NCBI GenBank assembly: GCA_021806345.1
Contig: JAJZXP010000462.1
Coordinates: 1-8,329 of the forward strand
Length of the DNA: 8,329 bases
Reading direction: 5' to 3'
Source of the DNA: Thermoplasmata archaeon
Lineage (GTDB): Archaea > Thermoplasmatota > Thermoplasmata > Thermoplasmatales > Thermoplasmataceae
Shown here piece after piece: positions 1 through 6,444 of this stretch (the stretch's first letter is position 1; every line of letters starts with the position of its first letter). Made by a program: the position numbers and the translations under genes. The notes under the pieces were generated by a model, which had not been told where the DNA came from, ran no database searches, and worked only from the letters and a program-made list of their open reading frames with translations.

Positions 1-644
1 GTTGGCATCGCCTCTAGATAGTGGTTTTTCAAGGTTTTAACCCGGTTTTTCCTCACCACTTTGTCAATAGTTGTTTTGTATGTATCAAGTAACACAAACG
101 TGTCCAGAAACCTGAAAATGGAGAATTCTATGACAGACAAGACTGCAGTCCTGAGCTTGTCATATGGTTTATTGTAGCCTAATTTTGTTGGATCATTTGT
201 AATAACTGAGCTGTGATATATTACCTTATATTTTTTCCCGAAAAGAGGGGCAAAAAAGGTAAGCAACAATCCGATTAAGTTTGTAAGGCTCCTGTTTCCG
301 AAGGAAGTCGAGTTCAGGTTAAAAAATACAATATCTGCCTGTTGATTCCTCAGTTCCTTCAGGAGATTGATAAGCGTAAGCGGTTTTTCTAAATCAAAAC
401 ATGGGCGTATCTTTATATGATTGGGCAACGGCAGGTCTGCCTTGCCGCCACTATTTGATGGGCATAGGACATTGATTTCTTTAATCCTCTTTACCTTCGA
501 AAGCAATAATACAAAACCTGTTGCCCATTGCGCCAGCGGATCTCCATGGTTGTAAAAGTTTCCCACAAAAGATACCTTCAAGTTATCACGGATGTCAAGA
601 GGATAATCTTTCACTGTGGCAGACTTTCTTATTTTAGCGTCCAT
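1..644 (-). CDS. GT4-like glycosyltransferase, N-terminal part (3' end outside window)
   Basis: The minus-strand frame starts at ATG 644-642 and stays open for 214 codons to the left edge, so the C-terminal half is missing. The visible part resembles the acceptor-side N-terminal Rossmann domain of GT-B glycosyltransferases. A first beta strand (KVSFVGNFYNHGD, residues 23-35) is followed by a helix and a second strand (EINVLCPS, 56-63). A strand at 103-109 (ADIVFFN) leads to a hydrophobic helix (120-135) and the strand KVIYHSS (140-146). The end (FVLLDTYKTTIDKV, 183-196) looks like the family's usual segment before the inter-domain linker. The donor-binding domain with the EX7E motif would lie outside the window, so activity and sugar cannot be judged. 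It is divergent from the DUF2079 gene and shares a 324-base intergenic region with it. No Shine-Dalgarno is seen before the ATG. The family call is fairly firm; the substrate is unknown. Confidence 0.75.
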   Translation of the reverse strand, partial: MDAKIRKSATVKDYPLDIRDNLKVSFVGNFYNHGDPLAQWATGFVLLLSKVKRIKEINVLCPSNSGGKADLPLPNHIKIRPCFDLEKPLTLINLLKELRNQQADIVFFNLNSTSFGNRSLTNLIGLLLTFFAPLFGKKYKVIYHSSVITNDPTKLGYNKPYDKLRTAVLSVIEFSIFRFLDTFVLLDTYKTTIDKVVRKNRVKTLKNHYLEAMP

Positions 645-676
645 TTCTGATCAGAGTCAAGAATGTGAAGGAAAAA

Positions 677-701
677 TGTATGCTTATATTTTGTGTATGC
701 T
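677..701. repeat. Direct repeat AGCATACA bracketing a TATA box
   Basis: The 8-mer TGTATGCT (AGCATACA on the minus strand) occurs at 677-684 and again at 694-701, with a 17-base period. The TATA-like box lies between the copies and touches the first. A paired direct repeat straddling the TBP site is a plausible operator for a repressor that would block TBP or TFB. Chance occurrence in AT-rich DNA is not excluded. Confidence 0.35.
683..692 (-). promoter_or_regulatory. TATA-like box for the partial glycosyltransferase
   Basis: Read on the minus strand this is AAAATATAAG, a good archaeal TATA-box match. Its downstream end is 39 bases before the ATG at 644. With the usual 22-27 base spacing, transcription would start near 660, giving a leader of about 16 bases with no Shine-Dalgarno. 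The box is flanked by two copies of AGCATACA. Confidence 0.4.
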
Positions 702-791
702 ACTATGAAGTACTTTGATTTTCTTTATTTGTAATCTATTGACTAACTCACCTTCATTAAGTTAAATGTTACCATAATATGGCGTAGGTGG

Positions 792-870
792 GTTCCTTGC
801 GTATATAGATATTTGTCCCTATCCAGCAAGGAGTTCTGAGTTCAAGTGAAACTAGTAAGGAACAGAACTC
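792..870. repeat. Overlapping inverted repeats
   Basis: Three perfect inverted pairs interleave here. GTTCCTT (792-798) matches AAGGAAC (857-863), CCTTGC (795-800) matches GCAAGG (826-831), and GAGTTCTG (831-838) matches CAGAACTC (863-870). The first two pairs share bases and cannot form together, so an RNA could adopt alternative folds. The array lies upstream of the likely promoter of the DUF2079 gene, so it is probably not in that gene's leader. It could belong to a small RNA, a protein-binding region, or be chance. Confidence 0.35.
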
Positions 871-935
871 ACGTGTCTTCAAACATGGAAAGATTACATT
901 TGACTTTATTACTGCCATTTACAGTTTAGCATCAG

Positions 936-946
936 AAAATATTTTA
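936..946 (+). promoter_or_regulatory. TATA-like box for the DUF2079 gene
   Basis: The sequence AAAATATTTTA ends 23 bases before the ATG at 969. This spacing puts transcription start at or within a few bases of the ATG, so a leaderless mRNA is expected. No Shine-Dalgarno is present. An in-frame TAA at 945-947 inside the box excludes a start further upstream. Confidence 0.5.
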
Positions 947-968
947 ACGGCACAATCATCCTTGGATA

Positions 969-2531
969 ATGCAGCAAAAAACAGCCTCCATTCAGAGCAG
1001 GGCGAGTGGGGGTGCAGTCTCATGGATTGCCAGTCATTTTAAAGCTGCTGTATTTTCAGGTTTTCTTATTCCAATAGTATTTTTTGTTGTGCTCTCCTAT
1101 TACAACATTTTGATGTATCTGTCCAATTACTATACCATTTTTGATCTTGGGCTTGCTTACAGAACAATGTATCTCTTTATTACGACCCACTCGCTCGTAA
1201 ATTGGCCAGTCCCGTATGCTCTTGTAACTGCGAAACCTTACACTAAACTGATCTATGTTCCATTATCTCTCACTTTAATTATATATGGGGGACCTACAAC
1301 TGTCCTTGTGGATATGATAGCCGCGGTATCTGCAGGTGGATTTGCTATATTCAAGATTTTCAAAATTCGCACCGCTGACACCAGTGTGGGTTTATTTGCG
1401 CAAATAATGTACTTTCTCTACCCAGCTAGTTACGGTCTAATGGCCCATGGCGGAAATTTCATGATTTTTTTTACGCCCCTTATCTTATTGAGCTTCATGT
1501 ACTACTTAGAGGAAAAGCCATTTAAATCTGGTATCCTCGCTATATTTTCGATGTTGACTTTCAGTTTTGCTACCCTGTTGGTTCCATTATTTTATCTGAC
1601 AACCATAACTTTGGACAAAAAATTTTATGCAAAATCCAAAATCATCACAGGAATGGTAAAAGACTATGAAAAGCAGAAAAATCACGGGAATATGGGACTC
1701 TGGAAGATTTACTTCATTGCCCTCGCGTTTATAATAGGGGCAATCTTGTTTTTTTTCGAGATAAGTATGTATTCCTTTGGGGGGTTAATAACCGCAGCGA
1801 GGTTACCAGTTTCTAGTGCTAGTAATGGCGCCATATTACCAACCACTAACTTTTTACAAACGATGTTTGGCATTTTGCCGGGGACTAAGTTCAATTTCTT
1901 TTTGAGCATGTTGTATCCATTCCTCTTCCTCCCTATCCTTACTCCTTATTCTCTTTTTATTCTCCCGTTCTTTCTGCTCTTGTTCTATGCGAATTATTTA
2001 CCATATTATGGTGTTTCTCAGCAGTATCCTTCAATGGTAAGTGCAATCATATTTGTGGGATTTGCACATTTTCTTAGCAGGCACTTGGGTAAAAAAAGTA
2101 TTAAGAAATTCATGGTATTTACCCTTGTCGCATCATCTGTGTCTTTCCTAACACTTTCTCCTTTCAGTATTGGCAACTTCGAACAAGGTTATTTGGTTTC
2201 AAACTCTCATGTTACAAATCTTGATATAGAATTGAATAAGGGTTTATCGTATATACCGATGAACTCGAGTGTCTTCATACAGAATGATATTCCACAGTTG
2301 ATGAACCGGGCCAGTATTTATATGCCAGGTAACTACAGTGGGCAGACTGTTAATTTTTCAGTCATCATTCCCTCCGACATCGGTTTTCCATCGGACCAGT
2401 ACTCAGGTTATAATTCTACCTGGGCCCTATTTTTCCACAATAACCCATCTTACGGACTGTACATATATATTGAGGGAATTTCAATCTATAAATTTGGTTA
2501 TCATTCCAATCCAATATACTCCATAACCTAA
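969..2531 (+). CDS. DUF2079 family multi-pass membrane protein, GT-C-like
   Basis: This 520-residue integral membrane protein carries recognisable DUF2079 signatures: FDLGL just after the first membrane helix (58-62), then PYTKLIYVPLSL (90-101), FLYPASYGLMAH (149-160) and a membrane stretch ending in YLEEKP (179-184). Later come SQQYPSM (350-356) and the external motif GLSYIPMNSSVF (425-436). I count roughly ten to twelve hydrophobic segments, the first at about 28-51 and the last at about 380-398. A hydrophilic C-terminal domain follows (about 405-520). DUF2079 is related to GT-C transferases, which use lipid-linked sugars at the outer membrane face. Asp59 in the first outside loop sits where GT-C enzymes keep a catalytic acid, but this role is inferred. 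All four N-x-S/T sequons lie in the C-terminal domain (N432, N455, N462, N482), fitting an exported domain. ATG 969 is the only start after the in-frame stop at 945-947. The acceptor is unknown. Confidence 0.85.
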   Translation: MQQKTASIQSRASGGAVSWIASHFKAAVFSGFLIPIVFFVVLSYYNILMYLSNYYTIFDLGLAYRTMYLFITTHSLVNWPVPYALVTAKPYTKLIYVPLSLTLIIYGGPTTVLVDMIAAVSAGGFAIFKIFKIRTADTSVGLFAQIMYFLYPASYGLMAHGGNFMIFFTPLILLSFMYYLEEKPFKSGILAIFSMLTFSFATLLVPLFYLTTITLDKKFYAKSKIITGMVKDYEKQKNHGNMGLWKIYFIALAFIIGAILFFFEISMYSFGGLITAARLPVSSASNGAILPTTNFLQTMFGILPGTKFNFFLSMLYPFLFLPILTPYSLFILPFFLLLFYANYLPYYGVSQQYPSMVSAIIFVGFAHFLSRHLGKKSIKKFMVFTLVASSVSFLTLSPFSIGNFEQGYLVSNSHVTNLDIELNKGLSYIPMNSSVFIQNDIPQLMNRASIYMPGNYSGQTVNFSVIIPSDIGFPSDQYSGYNSTWALFFHNNPSYGLYIYIEGISIYKFGYHSNPIYSIT

Positions 2532-2551
2532 TCTCGTTGAAAAATGTCTTC

Positions 2552-2596
2552 AGAACCAATTAATTGTTGACAAAATTATCAATGAGAACCAATTAA
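2552..2596. repeat. 12-base direct repeat at a gene end
   Basis: AGAACCAATTAA occurs at 2552-2563 and 2585-2596, a 33-base period. The right copy encodes the last residues of the minus-strand glycosyltransferase; the left copy lies in the 47-base gap between two convergent genes. It may be a slippage or recombination duplication that moved the gene's 3' end. Confidence 0.45.
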
Positions 2597-3874
2597 GTCT
2601 TCATAGATTTTAACATGATCCTCCATCACTTTATGGGTTTCGTGAACATTTTTCATGAATCTATATGCTTCTTTACCTTTCGTTTTAAACCATTCATCTT
2701 CCATACTTTGTTTTATTGCCTCTTTCAATTTTGAAGCTTCAACATAAGAACCAAACATACCGGAATAGTTATCGGGGTTCACAGTCGAGACTATGCTCAT
2801 GCCATTAGCGCCAGCTTCTAAGAAAGATATCGGAAGACCCTCCCTTGCAGAAGTATTCATGAGGGTCCAGCAATTCTTGAGTAACTCTTTTTTGCGTTCT
2901 TCGCTCACAAAGTCTAAAATGTGTATGTTAGGAAATTTAGAATACCTTTCCCTTAAATTGTGCTGTATTTTCTTGTAAAACTCATAGTCATTGGACGTAC
3001 CAACAAAATAAAAATCATACTGCGGAAGTTCTTTGGCGACTGCCAATGCCACATCGGGTCTCTTCTGAGTATCCCATCTTCCTAGCCACAATATTGAAGG
3101 AGATTCCGATTTCTGGGAAGTCTGAAGATCAAAGAAATCTTGAGGGTTTGGTAAAAATCCTGGTTCATAATTCAGGTTGAACAGAGATTTTACTTTCCTA
3201 GAAATGAAGTTTGCCTCAGAATAAACTGAAGTTTCTGGAACGTTGTTTAGAATTTTTTTTACTGGTTTAATGTGAAGCATATTATCACTGAATTTGCCAA
3301 AATATGATTTCGCTCTTTCTCTTCTATCCGAAGGGAAAATATTGTTTTTTGTTTCCGAGAAAGATAAGTTGGAAAGGTATTCAACAGCAGCTTTTCTCAT
3401 CAAAGAGTGATCAGTATTATCAAATGGATCCTGGAATACGATGACGTGTTTATCGGATTTCTGATGTGCCTGATAGGAATAAAGGTAAGGCTCTTCGCTC
3501 TGATACACATCCACAGGAAATTCATCCAACATTTTGCTCAGGCTCTTGATTCTCCGATACCCTTCCCACAATTGAAGGATAAATCTCCTAAAATTTGAAT
3601 CATCAAAGAGATTTACCATCTTATAGAGGTGAATTTGAACAGAGTTCAGTTCGAACGTTTTTTCAACATTATCTTGCTTGGAATAAGAAGCGGCCGGTAT
3701 GAAGACATGCACTTCATGTCCCATTTTCGCAAGGGCCTCGCATTTTTTTCTAGTAAGGTAACCAAATCCGCCATGAGCACTCGTAGGTTTTATGTTTCCG
3801 TCAGAAGATTGGTATCCAAAATATTCTATTCCCAAGAATCCGATCCTCAATGAATCACGAAATGTGACAAACAT
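2579..3874 (-). CDS. Glycosyltransferase family 4 (GT-B fold)
   Basis: This 431-residue cytoplasmic enzyme should transfer a sugar from a nucleotide-activated donor, with retention of configuration as is usual for GT4. The N-terminal domain opens with the strand RIGFLGIEYFG (10-20), then the glycine-rich turn HGGFGYLTRKKCEAL (34-48) and VHVFIP (55-60). The C-terminal donor domain begins at about 260 with ILWLGRWDTQKRPD (261-274), which supplies the phosphate-contacting Arg266 and Lys271. The EX7E motif is intact (Glu345 to Glu353, EGLPISFLE) and is followed by a GANGMSIVST nucleotide-binding turn. Length is normal for GT4, and no membrane segment is seen. ATG 3874 is preferred: the next Met is residue 51, inside the fold, and GAGGT lies 9 bases upstream as a possible ribosome site. 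The gene is convergent with the DUF2079 gene and 129 bases downstream of another GT4. Donor and acceptor cannot be read from sequence. Confidence 0.88.
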   Translation of the reverse strand: MFVTFRDSLRIGFLGIEYFGYQSSDGNIKPTSAHGGFGYLTRKKCEALAKMGHEVHVFIPAASYSKQDNVEKTFELNSVQIHLYKMVNLFDDSNFRRFILQLWEGYRRIKSLSKMLDEFPVDVYQSEEPYLYSYQAHQKSDKHVIVFQDPFDNTDHSLMRKAAVEYLSNLSFSETKNNIFPSDRRERAKSYFGKFSDNMLHIKPVKKILNNVPETSVYSEANFISRKVKSLFNLNYEPGFLPNPQDFFDLQTSQKSESPSILWLGRWDTQKRPDVALAVAKELPQYDFYFVGTSNDYEFYKKIQHNLRERYSKFPNIHILDFVSEERKKELLKNCWTLMNTSAREGLPISFLEAGANGMSIVSTVNPDNYSGMFGSYVEASKLKEAIKQSMEDEWFKTKGKEAYRFMKNVHETHKVMEDHVKIYEDLIGSH

Positions 3875-3883
3875 TTTAAATCT

Positions 3884-3888
3884 ACCTC
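3884..3888 (-). promoter_or_regulatory. Possible Shine-Dalgarno before the GT4 gene
   Basis: On the minus strand GAGGT lies 9 bases before the ATG at 3874. It is the only convincing Shine-Dalgarno-like match before a start in this window and supports that start. An A/T-rich box around 3904-3918 (minus strand TTATACTATTTTAT) could be the matching TATA element, giving a short leader that contains the site. Confidence 0.35.
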
Positions 3889-3919
3889 ATACCAATGTTT
3901 GTGATAAAATAGTATAACA

Positions 3920-3952
3920 CTAATAAAAGTATTATGTCTCTTTTAGTATTAG
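3920..3952. repeat. Imperfect hairpin between two GT4 genes
   Basis: CTAATAAAAG (3920-3929) can pair with CTTTTAGTATTAG (3940-3952), leaving a 3-base bulge and a 10-base loop. It lies in the 129-base gap downstream of the gene ending at 4004 and upstream of the one starting at 3874. It could mark the 3' end of the upstream mRNA or affect the downstream promoter. The stem is AT-rich and weak. Confidence 0.25.
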
Positions 3953-4003
3953 GTTTAAATTTTTGACTTCTCTTATAATGCATTGAATGAGGGATGACAA
4001 ACT

Positions 4004-5185
4004 TCAAAAATTCCCATTTGAATTGCTATCTCTCAGAATTGTTTTAATGAAAATCTCGAAGTTCTCTGCCACACGACTCCAAGAATACTCTCTGCAAATG
4101 TAATCATAGATTTCTTGTTTTCTGGACTTAACAATCTCTATGTTGTTAATTGCCCCTTCTATCGCGGTTGCTAGGGCTATTGGCAAGGGATAGGAATAAC
4201 TGAGGTACCCCATCTCTCTAAAGTCATCAAAACTACCAGAAAGGTAAGAACTGATGATACAGTACAAGCCACTCGAAAGAGCCTCAAGCACAACAAGCGG
4301 ATACTGATCACATTTTGTCGGATAAACAAATACATCACATTCCCTGAAAAGTTCAGATAACTGAAGATCGTTCAACAACCCATGATACACAATATTTGAA
4401 TACTTTGAAACCCGCAAGAGATTCTCAAGGGGTCCAGTTCCGACTACATGCAGCTCTGCATGGTCGACCGGTATTAATTTGAAAGCTTCAAGTAGCAGTT
4501 CAAGGCCTTTACATTTTTCAAGTCTTGCCACATAAAGTAGCCGTAATTTGTGTCTTTGAGAGTTATACTTTGGATAAAACAATTTGGTGTCGACACCATT
4601 CTGGAGCACAAGGTTCGTTCCCCGTTTAATCATTGGAGCTTTTTTCCTATAAAAAGGAAACAAGTGGAAAGTGTCTATAGAATTCAGTAAAAGCCCATTT
4701 TCTATCAATCTTATGAGCAAGGTGTTAACCAGACCTCCTGGTCTTCCCAGCGAGCCATGAGTGCTACCCATGAGTATTGCCTGCGAATCTCTGAAAATAG
4801 TAACCATATTGTTTTGAAAAAGATAGATTAAATCCTGTTCAGCAAGTGAAATTCTCAACTGTTTGTACGTTGTGTTTCTGAGAATCCACCAAATGATCGG
4901 TTCAATAAAAAAAACTAGGAATGCTCCAAGGATGATTGACTTTTCTAAGAAACGGAATTTGTTGCTATATCCTTTTATCGACAACAATTCTACCCCATCG
5001 ATATATTTTTTCAACTCATTCTCGTCTACCCGGATCCTATCATAAAAATCAGTTTCCACAATGGTAATTTGAAATTCTTCCCTATTTAAGAATTGAATCA
5101 ATCTTAGAGCCACATTTACGGCCCCACCGCCATTTTTTAGGCTCGTATTCTCTATAAATGTTAATTTTATTTTGTCCTTTTCCAT
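4004..5185 (-). CDS. Glycosyltransferase family 4, probably membrane-associated
   Basis: This 393-residue GT-B enzyme shows the full GT4 pattern. The N-terminal domain has KLTFIENT (7-14) and the glycine turn NGGGAVNVALRL (18-29). A strongly hydrophobic stretch at about 84-102 (IILGAFLVFFIEP and on) suggests a monotopic membrane helix, which fits a lipid-linked acceptor. The linker carries LVLQNGVDTKLFYP (192-205). The donor domain has LLYVARLEKCKG (216-227; Arg221 and Lys226) and LHVVGTGPLE (245-254). It ends with DVFVYPT (284-290) and DQYPLVVLEAL (293-303). The first Glu of the usual EX7E is Asp293 here and the second is Glu301, a conservative change that probably allows activity. The C-terminal tail is rich in Ser and Asn (386-392). 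ATG 5185 is chosen because an in-frame TAA lies a few codons upstream with no other ATG between. The gene is divergent from the GT2 gene across 125-134 bases, depending on the GT2 start. Confidence 0.88.
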   Translation of the reverse strand: MEKDKIKLTFIENTSLKNGGGAVNVALRLIQFLNREEFQITIVETDFYDRIRVDENELKKYIDGVELLSIKGYSNKFRFLEKSIILGAFLVFFIEPIIWWILRNTTYKQLRISLAEQDLIYLFQNNMVTIFRDSQAILMGSTHGSLGRPGGLVNTLLIRLIENGLLLNSIDTFHLFPFYRKKAPMIKRGTNLVLQNGVDTKLFYPKYNSQRHKLRLLYVARLEKCKGLELLLEAFKLIPVDHAELHVVGTGPLENLLRVSKYSNIVYHGLLNDLQLSELFRECDVFVYPTKCDQYPLVVLEALSSGLYCIISSYLSGSFDDFREMGYLSYSYPLPIALATAIEGAINNIEIVKSRKQEIYDYICREYSWSRVAENFEIFIKTILRDSNSNGNF

Positions 5186-5310
5186 TAGCGAAACTTATGT
5201 TAAATAACGCTAGGTTTAATTACAATTTCGACAGTTTAAGTGCAAAGATTTACCCTTATTGAAGTATCTGAATCCGAATTCTTATATTTTAACATTGATA
5301 AGGATATCGA
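5186..5310. promoter_or_regulatory. Divergent promoter region between GT4 and GT2 genes
   Basis: This gap must hold promoters for both flanking genes. The plus-strand box is clear (TTATATTTTA, listed separately). For the minus-strand gene a weaker match, TAATTAAACC at 5213-5222, ends 28 bases before the ATG at 5185 and would give a leader of about five bases. A closer TTATTTAAC at 5199-5207 is too near the start codon for standard TBP spacing. Confidence 0.35.
5282..5291 (+). promoter_or_regulatory. TATA-like box for the GT2 gene
   Basis: TTATATTTTA shares the core ATATTTTA with the box before the DUF2079 gene. The core ends 20 bases before TTG 5311 and 29 bases before ATG 5320. In the DUF2079 gene the same distance is 23 bases. 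The predicted transcription start is therefore at about 5313-5315, just after the TTG, which favours the ATG at 5320. Confidence 0.5.
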
Positions 5311-5319
5311 TTGAACGAA

Positions 5320-6375
5320 ATGATTACTTATCGATCAAATATTGATGGACCTAAGTTTAGCGTTATAATTACTTGTTGGAATAGGTATGATTTCGTGGAG
5401 CAGGCTATCGAATCAGTTTTAAATCAGACCGTTCAAAGAGAATTCTATGAAATAATTCTAGTTACTAATGTCTCGAATGATAAAATAGAGCGCCTATGCA
5501 GTGAGAATGATGTTAAAATTATCAAAAATAACAATTCAAAACAAGGGCCATTTTTCCTTAGTGGTATAAAAGATTCTAAAGGTGAGTATTTGGTTTTTCT
5601 TAACGATGATGATTTGTTCCATCCTACTAAACTCTTTAGGATTAACTCCGTTATTGATGCCTATGGGGTGTTGGCCTATTACCATAATGCGTCATGTCCA
5701 TTTGGTGCGAATGTCACGACAGACCAGATCCTGGAACAGAGCAATATGAATACTTGCGACGCGAAATTGGAACTTTTGAATGCTGAGAACGAGTGTGGAC
5801 TGTTGAAAAATTATTTTTACAATTATTACTGGGCCGGAGATAGTTCTATTGCAGTAAGAAAACAAATAGTTTTAGAAAATGAGGAATTTCTGAGCGAAAC
5901 GGATGTGATCGACCAGAACCTTTTCTATACTGCACTTTATAGGGATAAGGCTGTCTCAGTTCACGATCCATGTGCGCTCACTTTTCTCAGAGTACATAAT
6001 TCTTTGTCTAATACCTTCTCTCCCAATTTTAAGGAATTTCAGAGTAGAAAAGCTTATCTATACTCAAAACAGTTTGAAGATTGTCGCAATAGGACCAATT
6101 CACTCGGAATCCACACGGTTATCCACACCATAAGCAATATGGAGGTACAATTAAGGCTAATAATTTTTGCTCAAAAGAATGGTAATTTAGACATTTGCTC
6201 GTTATTCTTCAATATAGACACTCTCATTTACATAAATAGTATTAAGAAAATCACGAGAAAATCAACTTCTCTTCTTCTGCTCTTGCTTTCAGCAATCAGG
6301 ATAACACCTATAATTGGAAGTTTGAGCCCAATGATTTATTTTGCACTAAACAAAATACTTGGTAGAAACATATAA
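5320..6375 (+). CDS. Glycosyltransferase family 2 (GT-A fold)
   Basis: Counted from ATG 5320 this is 351 residues; an in-frame TTG at 5311 would add three. The first 110 residues are a typical GT2 nucleotide-sugar-binding domain: FSVIITCWNRYDFVEQAIESVLNQ (13-36, given in outline), then a strand IILV (45-48), and KDSKGEYLVFLNDDDLFHP (84-102). The acidic triplet DDD at 96-98 is the DXD-type metal and donor site. Family members are usually inverting and work at the cytoplasmic face. A second acidic cluster (about 192-198) with NLFYTALYR may serve as the acceptor and catalytic-base region. The C-terminus is hydrophobic (about 315-347: LLLLLL, then MIYFAL) and probably anchors the enzyme to the membrane. 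The ATG is preferred because the TATA spacing predicts transcription starting after the TTG. The gene is convergent with the methyltransferase-glycosyltransferase fusion. The sugar is unknown. Confidence 0.87.
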   Translation: MITYRSNIDGPKFSVIITCWNRYDFVEQAIESVLNQTVQREFYEIILVTNVSNDKIERLCSENDVKIIKNNNSKQGPFFLSGIKDSKGEYLVFLNDDDLFHPTKLFRINSVIDAYGVLAYYHNASCPFGANVTTDQILEQSNMNTCDAKLELLNAENECGLLKNYFYNYYWAGDSSIAVRKQIVLENEEFLSETDVIDQNLFYTALYRDKAVSVHDPCALTFLRVHNSLSNTFSPNFKEFQSRKAYLYSKQFEDCRNRTNSLGIHTVIHTISNMEVQLRLIIFAQKNGNLDICSLFFNIDTLIYINSIKKITRKSTSLLLLLLSAIRITPIIGSLSPMIYFALNKILGRNI

Positions 6376-6377
6376 AA

Positions 6378-6440
6378 AGAATCAGTATAGCGGCGACTTG
6401 ATTTCCTTATATGATTATCTTGTCTTACGCGCTGATTTCT
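6378..6440. repeat. Inverted repeat between convergent genes
   Basis: AGAATCAG (6378-6385) can pair with CTGATTTCT (6432-6440) with a single bulged base, and GCG (6390-6392) with CGC (6428-6430) may extend it. It fills most of the 69-base gap between two convergent genes and could act as a bidirectional 3'-end structure. Archaeal termination relies mainly on T-runs, so a terminator role is only a guess. Confidence 0.25.
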
Positions 6441-6444
6441 AAAT

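Larger units (their letters stand above)
645..968. other. Divergent intergenic region with two promoters and repeats
   Basis: These 324 bases separate two divergently transcribed genes. I see no credible coding sequence: the longest ATG frame noted on the plus strand (from 885) ends after 14 codons. The region holds a TATA-like box for each flanking gene, an 8-base direct repeat around the left box, and a set of overlapping inverted repeats at 792-870. No tRNA-like fold or transposon end was recognised. Confidence 0.6.

Noticed and set aside
885..929. Short plus-strand frame starting at ATG 885
   Set aside because: It has only 14 codons before a stop, with no ribosome site and no homology cue.
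1709..1909. Minus-strand open frame of 66 codons inside the DUF2079 gene
   Set aside because: It lies fully antisense to a well-supported membrane protein, shows no family features, and such shadow frames are common in AT-rich hydrophobic genes.
2338..2526. Plus-strand open frame of 62 codons overlapping the end of the DUF2079 gene
   Set aside because: It is in another frame of the same strand, within the C-terminal domain whose DUF2079-like motifs support the long frame.
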